Assembly (NCBI RefSeq): GCF_949987515.2
Contig: NC_082697.1
Span: 19,723,730-19,787,729, forward strand
Origin: Delphinus delphis
Taxonomy: Eukaryota > Chordata > Mammalia > Artiodactyla > Delphinidae
DNA length: 64,000 nucleotides
Direction of reading: 5' to 3'
Part shown: piece after piece, positions 10,966 to 22,077 of the stretch
How the letters are laid out: every line of letters starts with the position of its first letter
Numbering within the stretch: the first letter of the stretch is position 1
The notes under the pieces: model-generated
Seen by the model: only the letters and a program-made list of their open reading frames with translations
Database searches by the model: none
What the model was told of the DNA's origin: nothing
Translations under genes and position numbers: made by a program

Positions 10966-11095
10966 CTCATTCATTCACTCAACATATGTTCATAAAGCAC
11001 CTGATAGTTGCCAAGCACACAGCCAGGCATTGAGAAGGAAAAAAATGATAAAAGAAGTATACTTGCTGCCCTCTTAGCAGTCTGTTAGTATCATA
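10966..11095 (-). mobile_element. L2 3' end, antisense
   Basis: 'ttcattcactcaacatatgt' at 10971 and 'gccaagcacacagccaggca' near 11010 match the reversed L2 3' end (tail repeat, then the tgccaggcac block). 'cttgctgccctcttagcagt' near 11062 continues it. Confidence 0.7.
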
Positions 11096-12183
11096 GAGGG
11101 CTGGTACCCTACCAGCCTACCTACCCGCCTACCTACCCAGACCTGGAAAGTCAAGGTGAGCACACCATCACTCTTCAGCTGAAAGTTAAGAAACTCTTGC
11201 ACCCTTCCCGGTAGACCCCTGTGACGGATGTGCAAATTCTGAACCATTAGGCATCATACCATTTTAGCTTGGGATCGCTGTAGGCATTGAGCTAGCAGTG
11301 GTAACAATGAACTCAAAGCCTAAATTCTTCCTGAAAACTTGGTATCAACCGCTTGGCTCATAAAGATGGAAGCGTAAATGAAGGCTCTTCTTTCAGGGCT
11401 GGTGATGCCTTATGCAGAAGTCACAAAGATTCCGTCAATCTATGAACATTTACATTAAGCTTGTTGGAGTACATTGGGCAGGTTTCCCATATCCCTGGCC
11501 TACATATGCCTGTTCACCATCTTACTCCATGATCTGCCTTGTAGTTGGAGACAGTCATTCATCCCCCATGAGCTGTCTGTTTTGAAGTCTCTAGGAAGCC
11601 CATGGTTTCTTGTGTGCAGATGCTCCAGTAGCTACAACATTTGTACGTTGGGTATCTTCCACCTCCTGAAAGATTTCCCTTGACTACACTAGTTTATTTC
11701 ATGTCCTTTCAGCAAAAGAACATTTCTTCTTCTGCCTGTGTCTATATCCCACTCCCTCCTCTCCTCCTCTGAGGCTAGACCCACCATGCCCCCTACAACA
11801 GTCTCTAAAGCACTTTTGATACAAAGCAGCAAAACAGCTCTGGCAGAGAACGCATCTTCCCTGTGCCATCTGCCAAAAAAGCTTCCAGAACATCAGTGTG
11901 ACTCTAGGACCTGGATCAGCTTCCGAATTCTGCCATGTTTGACCTGAGCGACAATCAGCTGGTAAATTCATCTCTCTGACCATTTTAATCTTTATCTGTA
12001 AATACAGATAGAAAGAAAAAGCTCTCACAAGGAGAAGATCCCTGTAAAGCTACTGATGATTCATTGTCTTTGACAGTATTGGCACTCCGGGAAGCCTCTT
12101 CCTATCTCACTTTCAGCAAATAACCTGAGCACTTGCTTTTACAAAATGATCAAGGCTATCTAGTATGAGTACAGCATCTCCCC
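11096..12183. other. No gene seen; unique DNA
   Basis: Contains a short cctac/cctacc-rich stretch (11108-11140). The 109-codon minus-strand frame at 11699-12028 has a low-complexity feel and overlaps a plus-strand frame. Nothing recognised. Confidence 0.4.
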
Positions 12184-12519
12184 TTTATTTCCTTCTACAT
12201 GTTGATGGAGGTGCATTCGGATAAAGGTCAGGAATCTGTGCACAGCTTAGATGGGTCCTTGGCTTCATGGCGTCTCAAAGTACAATCAAAAGTGTCAGCC
12301 AGGGTTGAGATTTTGTCTGGTGGCTGCATCAGGGAAGGATCCACTTCCAACCTCATGTAATTAGTGGTAAAACTCAGTAAAAGTTCTGGGTACACATCAA
12401 CCAATGAACCATCTGGGAAAAGCATATAGAAAGCAGGATGACCAAGGAGGCGGACGTTGTAAAGGTCTAGGTAAGAGAGGATCAGTGGGGAAACATTGGG
12501 CCATCACCAAGTACACCAA
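12184..12519 (-). other. Unidentified coding-like open frame, possible terminal exon or retropseudogene
   Basis: Reading the minus strand, the frame is open from 12503 to a TGA at 12230-12228 (92 codons including the stop; first ATG at 12425). The product has mixed, protein-like composition with the short stretches HPAFYMLFPDGSLVDVYPE and TTNYMRLEVDPS. An AATAAA lies at 12189-12184, 39 bases past the stop, as in a terminal exon. A ttttag acceptor-like site sits at 12525-12520. From there another frame (starting LVYLVMAQ) is open and overlaps it, so one frameshift would join the two. I do not recognise the protein, and no transposon explains the segment. It may still be chance. Confidence 0.3.
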
Positions 12520-12532
12520 CTAAAATCTCCCT

Positions 12533-12682
12533 CTGCCTGTTTCTTCTTCTGAGAATGGGAATAATAGAGCCTACCAGATAAGGTTATTGGAAGGACTGAA
12601 TGAATTAGTCCTTTTAAAGTGCTTAGGATAGGGTCCAGCACAAAGTAAGTTTTCTGTTGGCATTAGCTATTTTATTATTATT
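12533..12682 (+). mobile_element. MIR SINE fragment
   Basis: Sense MIR core: 'tctgagaatgggaataatag' at 12550, 'aggttattggaaggactgaa' near 12580, 'aaagtgcttaggata' near 12616, and the 'gctattttattattatta' tail near 12667. Confidence 0.8.
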
Positions 12683-13375
12683 ATTTATAATCCTGTTCAC
12701 CTGGCCTTGCCTTCTCTGATTCATATCCTGTTGTTTTTCTGCTCTTCTGTGGTCTTTCCTGGCTCATAAACACAGTGAGTATCTCTTCCCTGCTGACCCT
12801 GGGATCCCCTGAAGGCGGCTTTGATGGGTCTGCCTTTCTGCCCAATTTCTCTGCCTCTTATGTGGTTCCGCAGGAGCAAACCAGAGCATCCCAGACTGGT
12901 CGTCACCTCCAGGCTGAGCTCAGCTCTGGGCTTTGAGAGTGAGTGACTGACTCCCTGGCCGGGACTTTTATTGTGGTTTCCTGATTGGTTCAGGATGGCT
13001 GGGCCTTTGCTACCCACCCCCATCTCCAAGTGAATTCCCAGTCCTGCCAGAGGCTGAAAGGAGAGTGACTTAGTCATTTGCTCCTCTGGCAACTTCTCCT
13101 GGCAGCAGTTCAAGGCAGCTTAGAAAACAGGGCAACAAGTGGCTGCAATATGTATTTCAAAAGCCTAGCAGACAAGAAAAGGAAATGAAAACCAGAAAAG
13201 CAGGGATAGTAATGTCTGAACCTGGAGGTACATCTAGACACCTCTAGGCACTGCAGACAATGCTCCCAGGCCCTCCAGGTAAGGGACATAGGAAGGCAAT
13301 ACCAGCAAATGAGCTGGGGCTGAATGGCAAGGTTGATGCCCAGGGCGTCTCTCACCTTCTCTGATATGCGAGTCA
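12683..13375. other. Unique GC-richer DNA with a 130-codon chance frame
   Basis: The minus-strand frame 12721-13113 is 130 codons and not explained by any repeat that I know. Its product has no domain I can name. 'attgtggtttcctgattggt' near 12971 contains an inverted-CCAAT-like attgg, so promoter- or LTR-like DNA is possible. Confidence 0.35.
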
Positions 13376-13389
13376 AAAATGAAGGAGGG

Positions 13390-13600
13390 GGGCTTCCCTG
13401 GTGGTGCAGTGGTTGAGAGTCCACCTGCCGATGCAGGGGACACGGGTTTGTGCCCCGGTCTGGGAAGATCCCACATGCCTTGGAGCGGCTGGGCCCATGA
13501 GCCATGGCCGCTGAGCCTGTGCGTCCGGAGCCTGTGCTCTGCAGCGGGAGAGGCCACAACAGTGAGAGCTCCGCGTACCACAAAAAAAAAAAAAAAAAAA
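13390..13600 (+). mobile_element. CHR-2-type cetacean SINE with TSD
   Basis: Starts gggcttccctggtgg, with A-box region 'tggtgcagtgg' and B-box region 'cgggtttgtgcc', and ends 'ccgcgtacca' then c and about 22 A. The duplication 'aaaatgaaggagg' flanks it (13377-13389 and 13600-13612). tRNA-derived, pol III-transcribed, mobilised by L1-type machinery. Five antisense or sense open frames of 75 to 157 codons here are read-throughs of the SINE. Confidence 0.95.
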
Positions 13601-13864
13601 AAATGAAGGAGGACTTCGTGGAGGACCATAACTAGGTACACCCGGCTTGCGGTCTGTGTTCAGATTACAGGAAGGATGCCTTGTCCTGTGCCAGTCTCTG
13701 GCAGGACTCTTTGACACAGGCATGTTGAGATCCAGTGACTCATTGAACTGGACCTCTAGAATCCTGCCTTTCTTAAGGAGAGTGTACATGGGGAACAATG
13801 GTAAACAGTGATAAATGAGCTGGGATCTCTTCAACTAATTCCATCTTAGGACATCTGACTCTTA

Positions 13865-13945
13865 TGAAAAAGGTGGATGTTGTCACTGCCTCCATTTCAC
13901 AGATGAGGGAGGAAAACAAGGCACAGAGATGTGTAACTGTTGAAT
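13865..13945 (-). mobile_element. MIR fragment
   Basis: 'tccatttcacagatgaggga' at 13891 is the reversed MIR core, followed by 'aacaaggcacagagatgtg'. Confidence 0.75.
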
Positions 13946-13964
13946 TAATGAATTTTTTACATGA

Positions 13965-14095
13965 CTTCTGCCTCTCTAACCAGAATAGACGTTCCTTGAG
14001 AGCTGAGATTATCTGTCCTGTTCATCGTTTTATTGCAGGTATCTAAAATGGTCCCCGAAATATAGTAGATACTTAAAAACAAGTTTTTTAAATAA
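13965..14095 (+). mobile_element. L2 3' end
   Basis: 'gacgttccttgagagctgag' at 13988 and 'gaaatatagtagatacttaa' near 14058 match the L2 3' region (the aagctccttgagggcaggg and atagtaggcgctcaa blocks), diverged. Confidence 0.6.
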
Positions 14096-15069
14096 GCAAA
14101 CTTATCAAAGACCAAAGAGCATTTAAACAGTATGCCCCCAACTCTTATAGGCTACATTATATTGTCTCTGATTTGACGTGTGCTCTAATGTCAGTTGTGG
14201 TGTTGGCAAAGTCTGGGGCAAGGTTATGGGAATGTGCTCCACAATCACATTTCCCCAAATGACTCTCAAATTTGGGAGCTCTTAAGAAGGACCCCTACAA
14301 AAAGTGAGATGACAATGTGTGTGGTTTGAATGTAGGAATGTTCCATTCTTCCAGGACCCCATGTCCTGCCTTGGGTTGACCTTAGATCTAGATGGAGATG
14401 GTCCTCTATCCCTCTGCATCTGTATATCCACTCCAGGGAAAGGTTCTGCTTGCTTTTATGAAGATATGCTCATCCCACGGACTAATCACACTTACAAGGG
14501 AGTGAGGGACTGACATCAACAGTCTCACTAAGAACACTCAGATTGTGGGAAGAATGGTTTCACCTAGAGATTCTAGACTTAAAACAAACAAACAACAACA
14601 AAAAATATGCCCAGCAGGATTTCATACCACCAAGGTCTTAGTCATGATCTTTGGAAAGTTGTTGGCATTGTGACCTCTATTTACACTCCCTCATTTCCCT
14701 TTCACCATGCTCAAAGCATATACTGATAATTTTTCAGGGCATTCCTTCCTGTTGAGCTCTGATGTACCTTTAAAAATAGTGCCTATGCATCTCCTTTACG
14801 TCTTTATCTTTTATAAATCCTGACACACCCATCAGACCCATACATTGCTGATCTCTTACCTTCTCAGCTTCCCTTTTCCAGGTCTGGCCCTAACCTAGAA
14901 TGGTTGAATGAAGCAGTGACCCACATAATGTAGTTGGGGGACAGTGAAAAACTCCTGTAAGGCTACAAATAACCCAGTAACTCAGTCATTTTTCTGCCAT
15001 CTCTCTTAGTACGTTGGTAATTTTTTTTAAATGGAGTTAACATCAGTCTAAATGTGATGCAAACTTTGG
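14096..15069. other. No gene seen; unique DNA
   Basis: Contains a short (CAAA/CAA)n patch at 14581-14608. A 64-codon plus-strand frame (14319-14513) shows no recognisable domain. Confidence 0.5.
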
Positions 15070-15185
15070 TTTTTCATTTAAATCTTATTGACTTTAAACA
15101 AGTCATTTAACATCGTTGAACCTCACTTTCTTTAAAATGTGGATAATATCTTCAGTCATCCTTCCTGCTCTCCTCCTAGTGGGAG
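15070..15185 (+). mobile_element. MIR fragment
   Basis: 'aaacaagtcatttaacatcg' at 15096, 'aacctcactttctttaaaat' at 15119 and 'gtggataatatc' follow the sense MIR middle region. Confidence 0.6.
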
Positions 15186-16335
15186 TATTCCAACTTCTTG
15201 GGGAAATTTCAATGTATTCATTTTTGTCTGGTACTTCATTCTTTGTTCTTTAGCACATTAATTTCTATAATATGAGTTACAAATAATGAGTAAATGTCCT
15301 GCCATTCCCATCCTCTGTGCCTGATAAATGCAGCTGATAAGTTATAGCACTCTTCCTTGCTGAACTCAAAGAGGTCCTCAGTTTTCTTCTCAACATAGGG
15401 TCTTGCCTCAGAAATGAGGCAAGATTAGCCCTACAATAAACACTGTTGTGGTCATGTCTAACATATCTTAAAAGCAAGATTCAAAAGATCTATCTACCTA
15501 CCTACTTGAATACACACAGATCAAACACTCAACAATAGTAAACTTCATAATGCCTGCCATTCAATTAAGAATTAACAGACATGCAAACAAAACATAAAAT
15601 AATGAGGAGAAAAATCAATCAGTTGAAACTTACTAGAACTGACACAGAGGTGAGAATTAGTAGACAAGGACATTAAAAGTTATTATAACTCTACCTCATA
15701 TCTTTAAAAAAATTACATAGAGACAGGTAAGATATAAATATAAACCAAATCAAATTTGTCATTTCATCTAAAATGTTTGAGAGAAAATTCTACAGTGTCT
15801 GCAGATTAAATGTAACTGAAAAAAAAATAGTAAATTTGAAGACATAGAAATAGAAATGATGCCCCCAAAATGGACAGATTAAAAAGTCTTAAAAAATGAA
15901 AAGAGCATGTGTAAGCTGTATGAAAAATTCAAGTGACCTAATATACATTAATATAGAGTACTCAACAGAGGAGAGAGGGTAGAGAAAAAATATTTGAGGA
16001 AATAATAACAAATTTTATTAAAAGTATAAATACACAAACTGAGAAGTTCTATGCATCCTAAACACAGAACTACAGAGAAAGCTACACCAAAGCACAGCAT
16101 AATCAAATTTCTCAAAACCAGTGATTAAGGGAAAACTGTAAAGTAGCCAAAGAAAAAGGTCATGTTAACCACAAAAGAGCAAACATAAGTATTGCAGCAG
16201 ATTTCATGTCAGAAACAAAAAAGACAGTGGAGCAGCATTTTGAAGTACTGAAAGGAAAAAAAGAAAAAGAAAAACCCGTCAGTGTAGAATTCTCTACCCA
16301 GCAAAAACATCTTTCAAACATGAAGGAAAATTAAA

Positions 16336-16389
16336 GTTTTTTTTAACATACAAGTGACATATGTTTTTTTTAACATACAGGTGACATAA
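16336..16389. repeat. 27-bp tandem duplication within L1M ORF1
   Basis: Copies at 16336-16362 and 16363-16389 differ at two bases (aag/agg and the last base). Each begins g plus eight T then aacataca. The second copy runs into an 8-bp inverted repeat, aggtgaca/tgtcacct, with a 5-base loop (16379-16399). Confidence 0.9.
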
Positions 16390-16486
16390 TTTGTCACCTG
16401 AAAATGGTAGTTATACTACAAGAAATGATAAAAGAAAGACTTCAGGCAGAAGAAATGTGACGCCAGATGGAAATATGCATCTAAAC

Positions 16487-16704
16487 CAGTGTTTCTCAAC
16501 TGTTTTTCATTATCATCCCCCTAAGGAGTCTTTTGAACATTTTTTCCCTAATGGCCACCTCATAAAATTTTAATACCACAGATACAATGTATACTTGTTC
16601 ATGCACTGCATGTATATCTTGCCTTTCTACATTAAAAGCAATACTTTTTGCCCCCACCCTGCAAAATCAGTTTCACCCACTTGGAGGTAGTATCATCTCC
16701 ACTG
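16487..16704. mobile_element. hAT-type MITE relic
   Basis: Starts 'cagtgtttctcaactg' (a hAT terminal inverted-repeat type) and ends 'tctccactg', a decayed partner. The interior 'catccccctaaggagtcttt' and 'aaattttaataccacagata' resembles a MER-series DNA transposon that I cannot name with certainty. It splits the L1M. No clear 8-bp duplication remains. Confidence 0.6.
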
Positions 16705-16711
16705 ATAATAC

Positions 16712-17250
16712 ATGATGTTTCACTTTTCTGTTGGTGCTGTAAAAAAATTTACCACAAACTTAGTGGCTTAAGGTAACACAAATGTGTTAACTTACAATTC
16801 TGTAAATCAGAAGTCTGAATAGGTCTCACTAGACTAAAATCAAGATTTCAGCAGGGCTGTGCTCCTTTCAGAAGCCTCAAGAGAAGAATCTGCTTCCTTG
16901 TCTCTTCTAGCTTTTAACGGTCACCTACATTTCTTGGCTCGTGATCTCCTCTTTCATCTTTAAGGCATTAATGCTACAACCCTCTGACTATTCTGTTATA
17001 ATCATACCTACCTCTGACCTCAGCCTCTGAATTCAGCCAGGAAAAGTTCTTAACTTTCAGGGAATCATGTGATTAGAATGCATCCATCCAAATAATCCAG
17101 GATGATGTTCTCATCCCAAGGTCCCTAAACTTAATCACATCTGCAAAGTCCTTTTACCATGGAAGAAAAATATTGATAGGTTCTAAGAATTAGGACATGG
17201 ACATCTTTTTTGGGGGGGAGGGAATCGGCATTATTCTCCCTACCGCACAT
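16712..17250 (-). mobile_element. MLT1-type solo LTR, antisense
   Basis: Reversed MLT1 motifs: 'ttaccacaaacttagtggct' at 16749, 'atcagaagtctgaataggtc' near 16806, 'cttaatcacatctgcaaagt' at 17130, and 'attaggacatggacatc' at 17189, ending 'cattattctccctacc' near 17229. Inserted into the L1M. Confidence 0.85.
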
Positions 17251-17785
17251 AATTTAAACAAAGAAATAAGTATAATAGTATAGGAAACAGCGACTATGTG
17301 GATAAACATATATGATTTTGTGCTTATTATGTAAATCCTTAAAATACAATTGACTGTTAAAACAAAATAACCATGCAGTACATGGTTTATAACTTATATA
17401 AAGGAGACATGCATTATAAATGCATGAAATCTAAGTACACTTACATTTAAGGTTCTTATAATATACATGACGTGTATAATATCACTTTTGTTAAGGATGT
17501 ATACTGTAAACCCCAAAACAACTACTAAAATAAAATAATAAAAAGATATTTATACCTAAAGGAAACAAAATGGAGTCATAAAGAATACTTAGTTATCTCA
17601 AAAGAAAGCAGAAAAAAAATCAGAACAATGAGATAAGACAGAAAACAAAGAACAAGGTAGTAGATTTAATGAATCATATAAATAAACACTATAAATGTAC
17701 ATGATTTATACACTCCAATTAAAATGCTGAGATTGTCAGGTTGGATAAAAAAGTAAGACATAACTAATGCCAATATTCTGATTCA

Positions 17786-18289
17786 GTCAGACCTAGGTCA
17801 CATCTTAAATAAGAGTTGGAGCCAAAGCACATGAGCTTAGAGTGGTGATGAACTAGTTCCCCAGAAAGCAATCTTGGTAGAATTTCTATAAGAAGAGTGA
17901 ATGGACACCGGGAGGACACTAGAGGGAAAAAATCAACAGATGGCTCCTCTTCCTAATGTGGAAAATAATATTTCTCCCTTCCTAATTTTTTCCAACAGAG
18001 GGCAACTTTGAATTAACTCCTTCTTTGGCCATTTTGAGATGTTTTCATAAAATAAATTATCTTCCTCTCTTCTCCTCTTTCCCTGGATCGTTATCTCCTC
18101 CTTTCTCACTAGATTGTCATTTGTGTTTATCAGTCAGTCTGTTTACCTTAAGAATGAACAAATTATCTAATCTGAACAAATGTAGCCTATGAAATCTTCA
18201 AAAAGAAGTAATATCCTTGACTATTTCTCCTCTAGACTGCCAACTACACAAACTATACTATTTATCCATCTCCCATTCATTCATTTTTT
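17786..18289. other. No gene seen; unique DNA
   Basis: No repeat recognised. Pyrimidine-rich around 18060-18110. Confidence 0.5.
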
Positions 18290-18970
18290 CACTCATTTAT
18301 GACCAAGCTCAAATGTCACCACCTCAAAGAAGCCCTGTGTAGTGTTGGCCACACTTTCCTCTGTGTTCCTGCAACATGTTTGAAATCCTATTTGAAATGA
18401 TCTGTGCTTTCTTTCTCTCTTTCCCACAATAGTGAACTATTTACAATAGACATGACAGATAATTTTTTAAAAAGTTTTTATTTTATTATACTAAATAGTA
18501 TAGTATAATACTTTTGGCTGCATTGGGTCTTCATTGTTGCGCGGGCTTTCTCCAGTTGCAGTGAGCGGGGGCTACTCTTCATTGCGGTGCGCGGGCTTCT
18601 CACTGTGGTGGCTTCTCTTATTGCAGAGCAGGGGCTCTAGGTACATGGGCTTCAGTAGTTGTGTCACACAGACTCTGTAGTTGTGGCTTGCAGGCTCTAG
18701 AGTGCAGGCTCAGTAGTTGTGGTGCACAGGCTTAGTTGCTCCACGGCATGTGGGATCTTCCCGGACCAGGGATCGAACCCGTGTCCCCTGCATTGGCAGG
18801 TGGATTCTTAATCACTGCATCACCAGGGAAGTCCCAAGCTTTTTTATCTTTATAGTCCCCAGTATCTAGCAGGAAGCCCAGTAGATAGCCCAGTAGTAGA
18901 ATCATAGATTCTTAGTAATTATTTTCTAAACTAATCAATACAGAGATGAATGAATGAATGAATGAATGTC
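18290..18970 (+). mobile_element. L2 3' region, split by a CHR-1 SINE
   Basis: Before the SINE: 'gctcaaatgtcaccacctca' at 18308 and 'aagaagccctgtg' match the L2 ORF2-end and 3' region. After it: 'atagtccccagtatctagca' at 18852, and the tail 'gaatgaatgaatgaatg' at 18949-18968 completes the L2 3' end. Confidence 0.8.
18481..18835 (-). mobile_element. CHR-1-type SINE, antisense, full length
   Basis: Antisense reading ends 'accagggaagtccc' (the reversed SINE head) and begins with a T/A-rich tail. Inside are the long-form blocks missing from CHR-2: 'ctccagttgcagtgagcggg', 'attgcggtgcgcgggcttct' and 'gtagttgtggcttgcaggct'. B-box region reversed is 'ggatcgaacccg' near 18771. Flanks aagtttttatttta and aagcttttttatctt are likely decayed TSDs. 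Confidence 0.9.
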
Positions 18971-20639
18971 TCCTGCTGCATGGCAGTGTCCCATTGTCCT
19001 TACCTGCGTCTGTCCCCCAGATGGCTAACAGGTTTCATCTTCACAGTCTACCATGAATAATACATAGTGTCTCTCTTGAGCTTTGTCTTAAGAAGGATCA
19101 TCAGGTGATGCCTGGGTTCAGTAGAAAGAACACCACAATGGATCAGCAAAGTCTGGCAGAGTTGCTGGAGTGGTGAGAAATAACACATGTGATGAACCTC
19201 TGCAGCTGCTGTCTTTTGCTGTACGCTCTGCTCAGTTTTGTCTGTCGGCCAGTTTACTGGTCATATTCCAGTGCTGAACCCAGCAGGCCCCATTGTAGCC
19301 ACAGAGATTCTGGTCAAGGAATGGCCAAGATCATCAAAAATCAAAAGCCATATCAGATCAATTTTCTTGTAAATTCCTGATCAAGAAATGTGCTAGGGTC
19401 ACTGATCTTGACATCACTGATCAATCAGTCTGATCCCCTGACCCCAGAGCCCAGCTGAATCCATGCTGGCTCCTTCCCAGGTTTACCACGACTCACAGAC
19501 AAAGGCAATTGCAGCCGGACACTCACACCCCCAGCCAATTCTCCCTTTTTATACAAATTACAGGGCATAAATCGCTTCCTGTGAATACCAAGCCCTGCTC
19601 AAATTTCCTTTCCTGAGACGGAAACATTTTTTGACTTCCAGCTGAACAGTTCTCTCCTTAATACCAATTCCATCTCATGGAGCCAAGCAGAAAACTCCAG
19701 ATACATCTAAACCTTCCCGGTGTGGGCCCTGTCAGAGCATCCTTCTAAGCCAAGAGCAGACTCACTGCAGATGTTCTCTCCCTGCACCACGCAGCATCTC
19801 CGTCTCTGCCATGATCATTTCTTCTTCTCACCTTCCTTCAAGTCATACCTGACTTTCAGATGCTGAAAAGATTCTCTCTTTATAGCCTCCCCAACCATTC
19901 TGCCCAGGGAGCAGTTTGAGGTGCCCATCTCTGAACACAATCCACAGGCCCGTGGAATTTGGGGCACATCTTTTGTTTCTGGAGGGTATAATGAAATAGT
20001 GTGGATCCTGTGTTCTGCGTGTCCCTCACAACCCAAGCTTTCTTGGGTGACTCTAGTCCCTTCTTGACTGCTGCAGTGGGTATTTCCCAAGAGTATGTGC
20101 CCTTCCTGTCTGTGGCCCCATAGTTCGGTCCTTTTTCTGTACTAGCGCTGCCCATTTTAGCACGGCAGAGCACACCTGCTCTGGATCTTCCTGACAATGT
20201 TCATCATGCGTCTACCCAGCAGACACCAAGCCCATCCCCTCCAGATCCCTCACTTTACCCTGACGCTTAGATGTGCAGTTCTCATTTTCAACTTCATTAT
20301 TGTGATAGTCAAGAAGGAAGAGAGAAGATGCAGTAATGGACACCGCCAATGATCTGGAACTCCCACACGTGCTCCACCCTGAAGAGTCCTGGACACTGAA
20401 AGATGACAGTGCTGTGATTTCTTCCTACTATTAGGACTGGAACTTCCCTGCAAATGCTCTCCACTGATTTCCCTGATACTGTGTGTCCCCTAGAAACTAG
20501 CTTCTCCTTTCCTTTAACAGAAATGAAAATATAGTTATTATTTTCCAGAAAGGTGAAATTTTTGGGGCCTCACGTATAAATGCACTCAAAGGGGGTCTAG
20601 TTAAAGTTTTGAAAGGCAGACCAAGACCAGAAATCTGTG
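18971..20639. other. No gene seen; unique DNA
   Basis: Minus-strand frames at 19815-20197 (91 and 105 codons, overlapping in different frames) show no domain. 19430-19800 is balanced in base content and repeat-free. Confidence 0.45.
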
Positions 20640-20715
20640 TTGGCACAGGACCTGGCACATCAAAGGTATTTAATAAATGTTTGTTCTATGAATGAGTGAA
20701 TGAATGAATGAATTG
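20640..20715 (+). mobile_element. L2 3' tail
   Basis: 'ggacctggcacatcaaaggt' at 20648, 'atttaataaatgtttgttct' at 20668, then gaatgaatgaatgaat. A standard L2 3' terminus. Confidence 0.85.
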
Positions 20716-20792
20716 ATTACTGCCTGTAAATGTCTAAAGAGCTATGTTTATATCTGACCTACTTCTGTCTCTTCAAACTGGTCTTGTGCACA

Positions 20793-20826
20793 GCTACACA
20801 CACACACACACACATACACACACACC
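20793..20826. repeat. (CA)n microsatellite
   Basis: About 16 CA units with one CATA interruption near 20813. Confidence 0.95.
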
Positions 20827-21354
20827 TTCTACCAAAACTGATTAAATGTCTTGAGCCTGATTGTGCAGTCTCCCTGGTTTTTCCTTGACTGCTGCTGTCC
20901 TACACTCTGTGCTCAGCTCAGATTTTCTACACCCTGATTCTGATCTTCCCTTTGCCAGTTATTTGGGCTTTTTCTCTTCCCAAAGAAATACCTACCAGCC
21001 ACTGGGGGAAACGTGTTCATAGCCCTCTGTTCATTCAGGAAGTAAAATGCCAGGCTTCTGTAACTATGTATATGTGGAGGGAGGGATATCATGCAGATAA
21101 GCTCTTACACCCTGCATTCTGGATCACTTCAAGATCTACTTGCTATTTTAGATCCATCACCTGGATCCACTGACATTTTCCTCCTGAGACTTTGAAGCAT
21201 TTAATCCTGAGCTAATTCTATCTAAGGGTACCGTATGTGAGTCTTGTTAACCATTCCACATACACATAAGAGAAACTATAAGAGTTCTAGGGCAGAGCTC
21301 TGCAAAGCAGAGGCCTTAAAATGGAAACATCAGAGAAAGCAAATGTGTCTTCCA
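20827..21354. other. No gene seen; unique DNA
   Basis: The 73-codon frame at 20952-21173 (plus) has no recognised domain. Confidence 0.5.
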
Positions 21355-21556
21355 AGCAGAAGACTGGGTTCAATCCTGGTCCTACCATTTACTAAATGTT
21401 TTCTCTTGGGCAAGTTATTACCCGTCTGGAACCTAATCTTTTCATCTGGAAAATAATAATCGTAATAGTACCAACTTCGAAGGGATACTATGAAAGTTGA
21501 ATTAGATAGTTTGTACAAGCACTTAACATGCTGCCTGGCACACAACTAAAGCATTC
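21355..21556 (+). mobile_element. MIR SINE, nearly full length
   Basis: B-box-like 'ctgggttcaatcctggtc' near 21364, 'cttgggcaagttattacccg' near 21406, 'cttttcatctggaaaataat' at 21439, and the end 'catgctgcctggcacacaac' near 21527. Confidence 0.9.
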
Positions 21557-21852
21557 CTCAGGCAAGGAAATTCACTAGCTAACCACCTACCTGAGGAGTA
21601 AAGAGTCAGAACAGTTTCTCATAAGAATATCAGGTAGAATCTGAGCATCCTGACCACATCCTTGGGATAAAGCTGTTCTAGGAATAGACTGTTCTAGAAA
21701 AGAGGATGTTAAAGTTAGAGCTCAAATTTCAGACTATTTTAGTAGACACATAACTCTCTAGGTCAAAAGGTAAATACTGATACATTAAAAATCAAATAGA
21801 CTAAATGCGATGTGGTACCCTGGACTGGATCCTGGAACAAAACATGACCATA

Positions 21853-22060
21853 GGGCTTCCCTGGTGGCTCAGTGGTTGAGAGTCCACCTGCTGATGCAGG
21901 GGACACGGGTTCGTGCCCTGGTCCGGGAAGATCCCACATGCCGCGGAGCGGCTGGGCCCGTGAGCCATGGCTGCTGAGCCTGCGCGTCCGGAGCCTGCGC
22001 TCCGCAATGGGAGAGGCCACAACAGTGAGAGGCCCGTGTACCGCAAACAAAACAAAGCAA
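21853..22060 (+). mobile_element. CHR-2-type cetacean SINE with TSD
   Basis: Starts gggcttccctggtggctcag, with the B-box region cgggttcgtgcc preserved, and ends 'cccgtgtaccgcaaacaaaa' with an A-rich tail broken by C and G. Flanks 'aacaaaacatgaccata' (21836-21852) and the copy at 22061-22077 differ at one base, a 17-bp TSD. Four of the longer open frames here are SINE read-throughs. Confidence 0.95.
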
Positions 22061-22077
22061 AACAAAACATGACAATA

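Larger units (their letters stand above)
15485..17785 (+). mobile_element. L1M ORF1-to-ORF2 region, interrupted
   Basis: Sense L1M/HAL1-like sequence. ORF1 signatures are 'gaattagtagacaaggacat' at 15654, 'ttgaagacatagaaatagaa' at 15837, 'acaccaaagcacagcataat' at 16084, 'agacagtggagcagcatttt' at 16222 and 'gtgtagaattctctacccag' at 16281. After two insertions (16487-16704 and 16712-17250) it resumes through the inter-ORF region ('aatatcacttttgtta', 'gtatactgtaaacccc') into the ORF2 start ('tgagattgtcaggttggata' at 17730). No frame is intact, so it is a dead relic about 1.5 kb long without the insertions. The tract 15186-15484 before it is unassigned. Confidence 0.85.

Noticed and set aside
13110..13834. 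Several overlapping open frames of 75 to 157 codons
   Set aside because: They are readings of the CHR-2 SINE at 13390-13600. The same Arg/Pro/Ala-rich peptides recur at every CHR-2 copy (21763-22075, 22768-23074, 25185-25461, 35525-36001).
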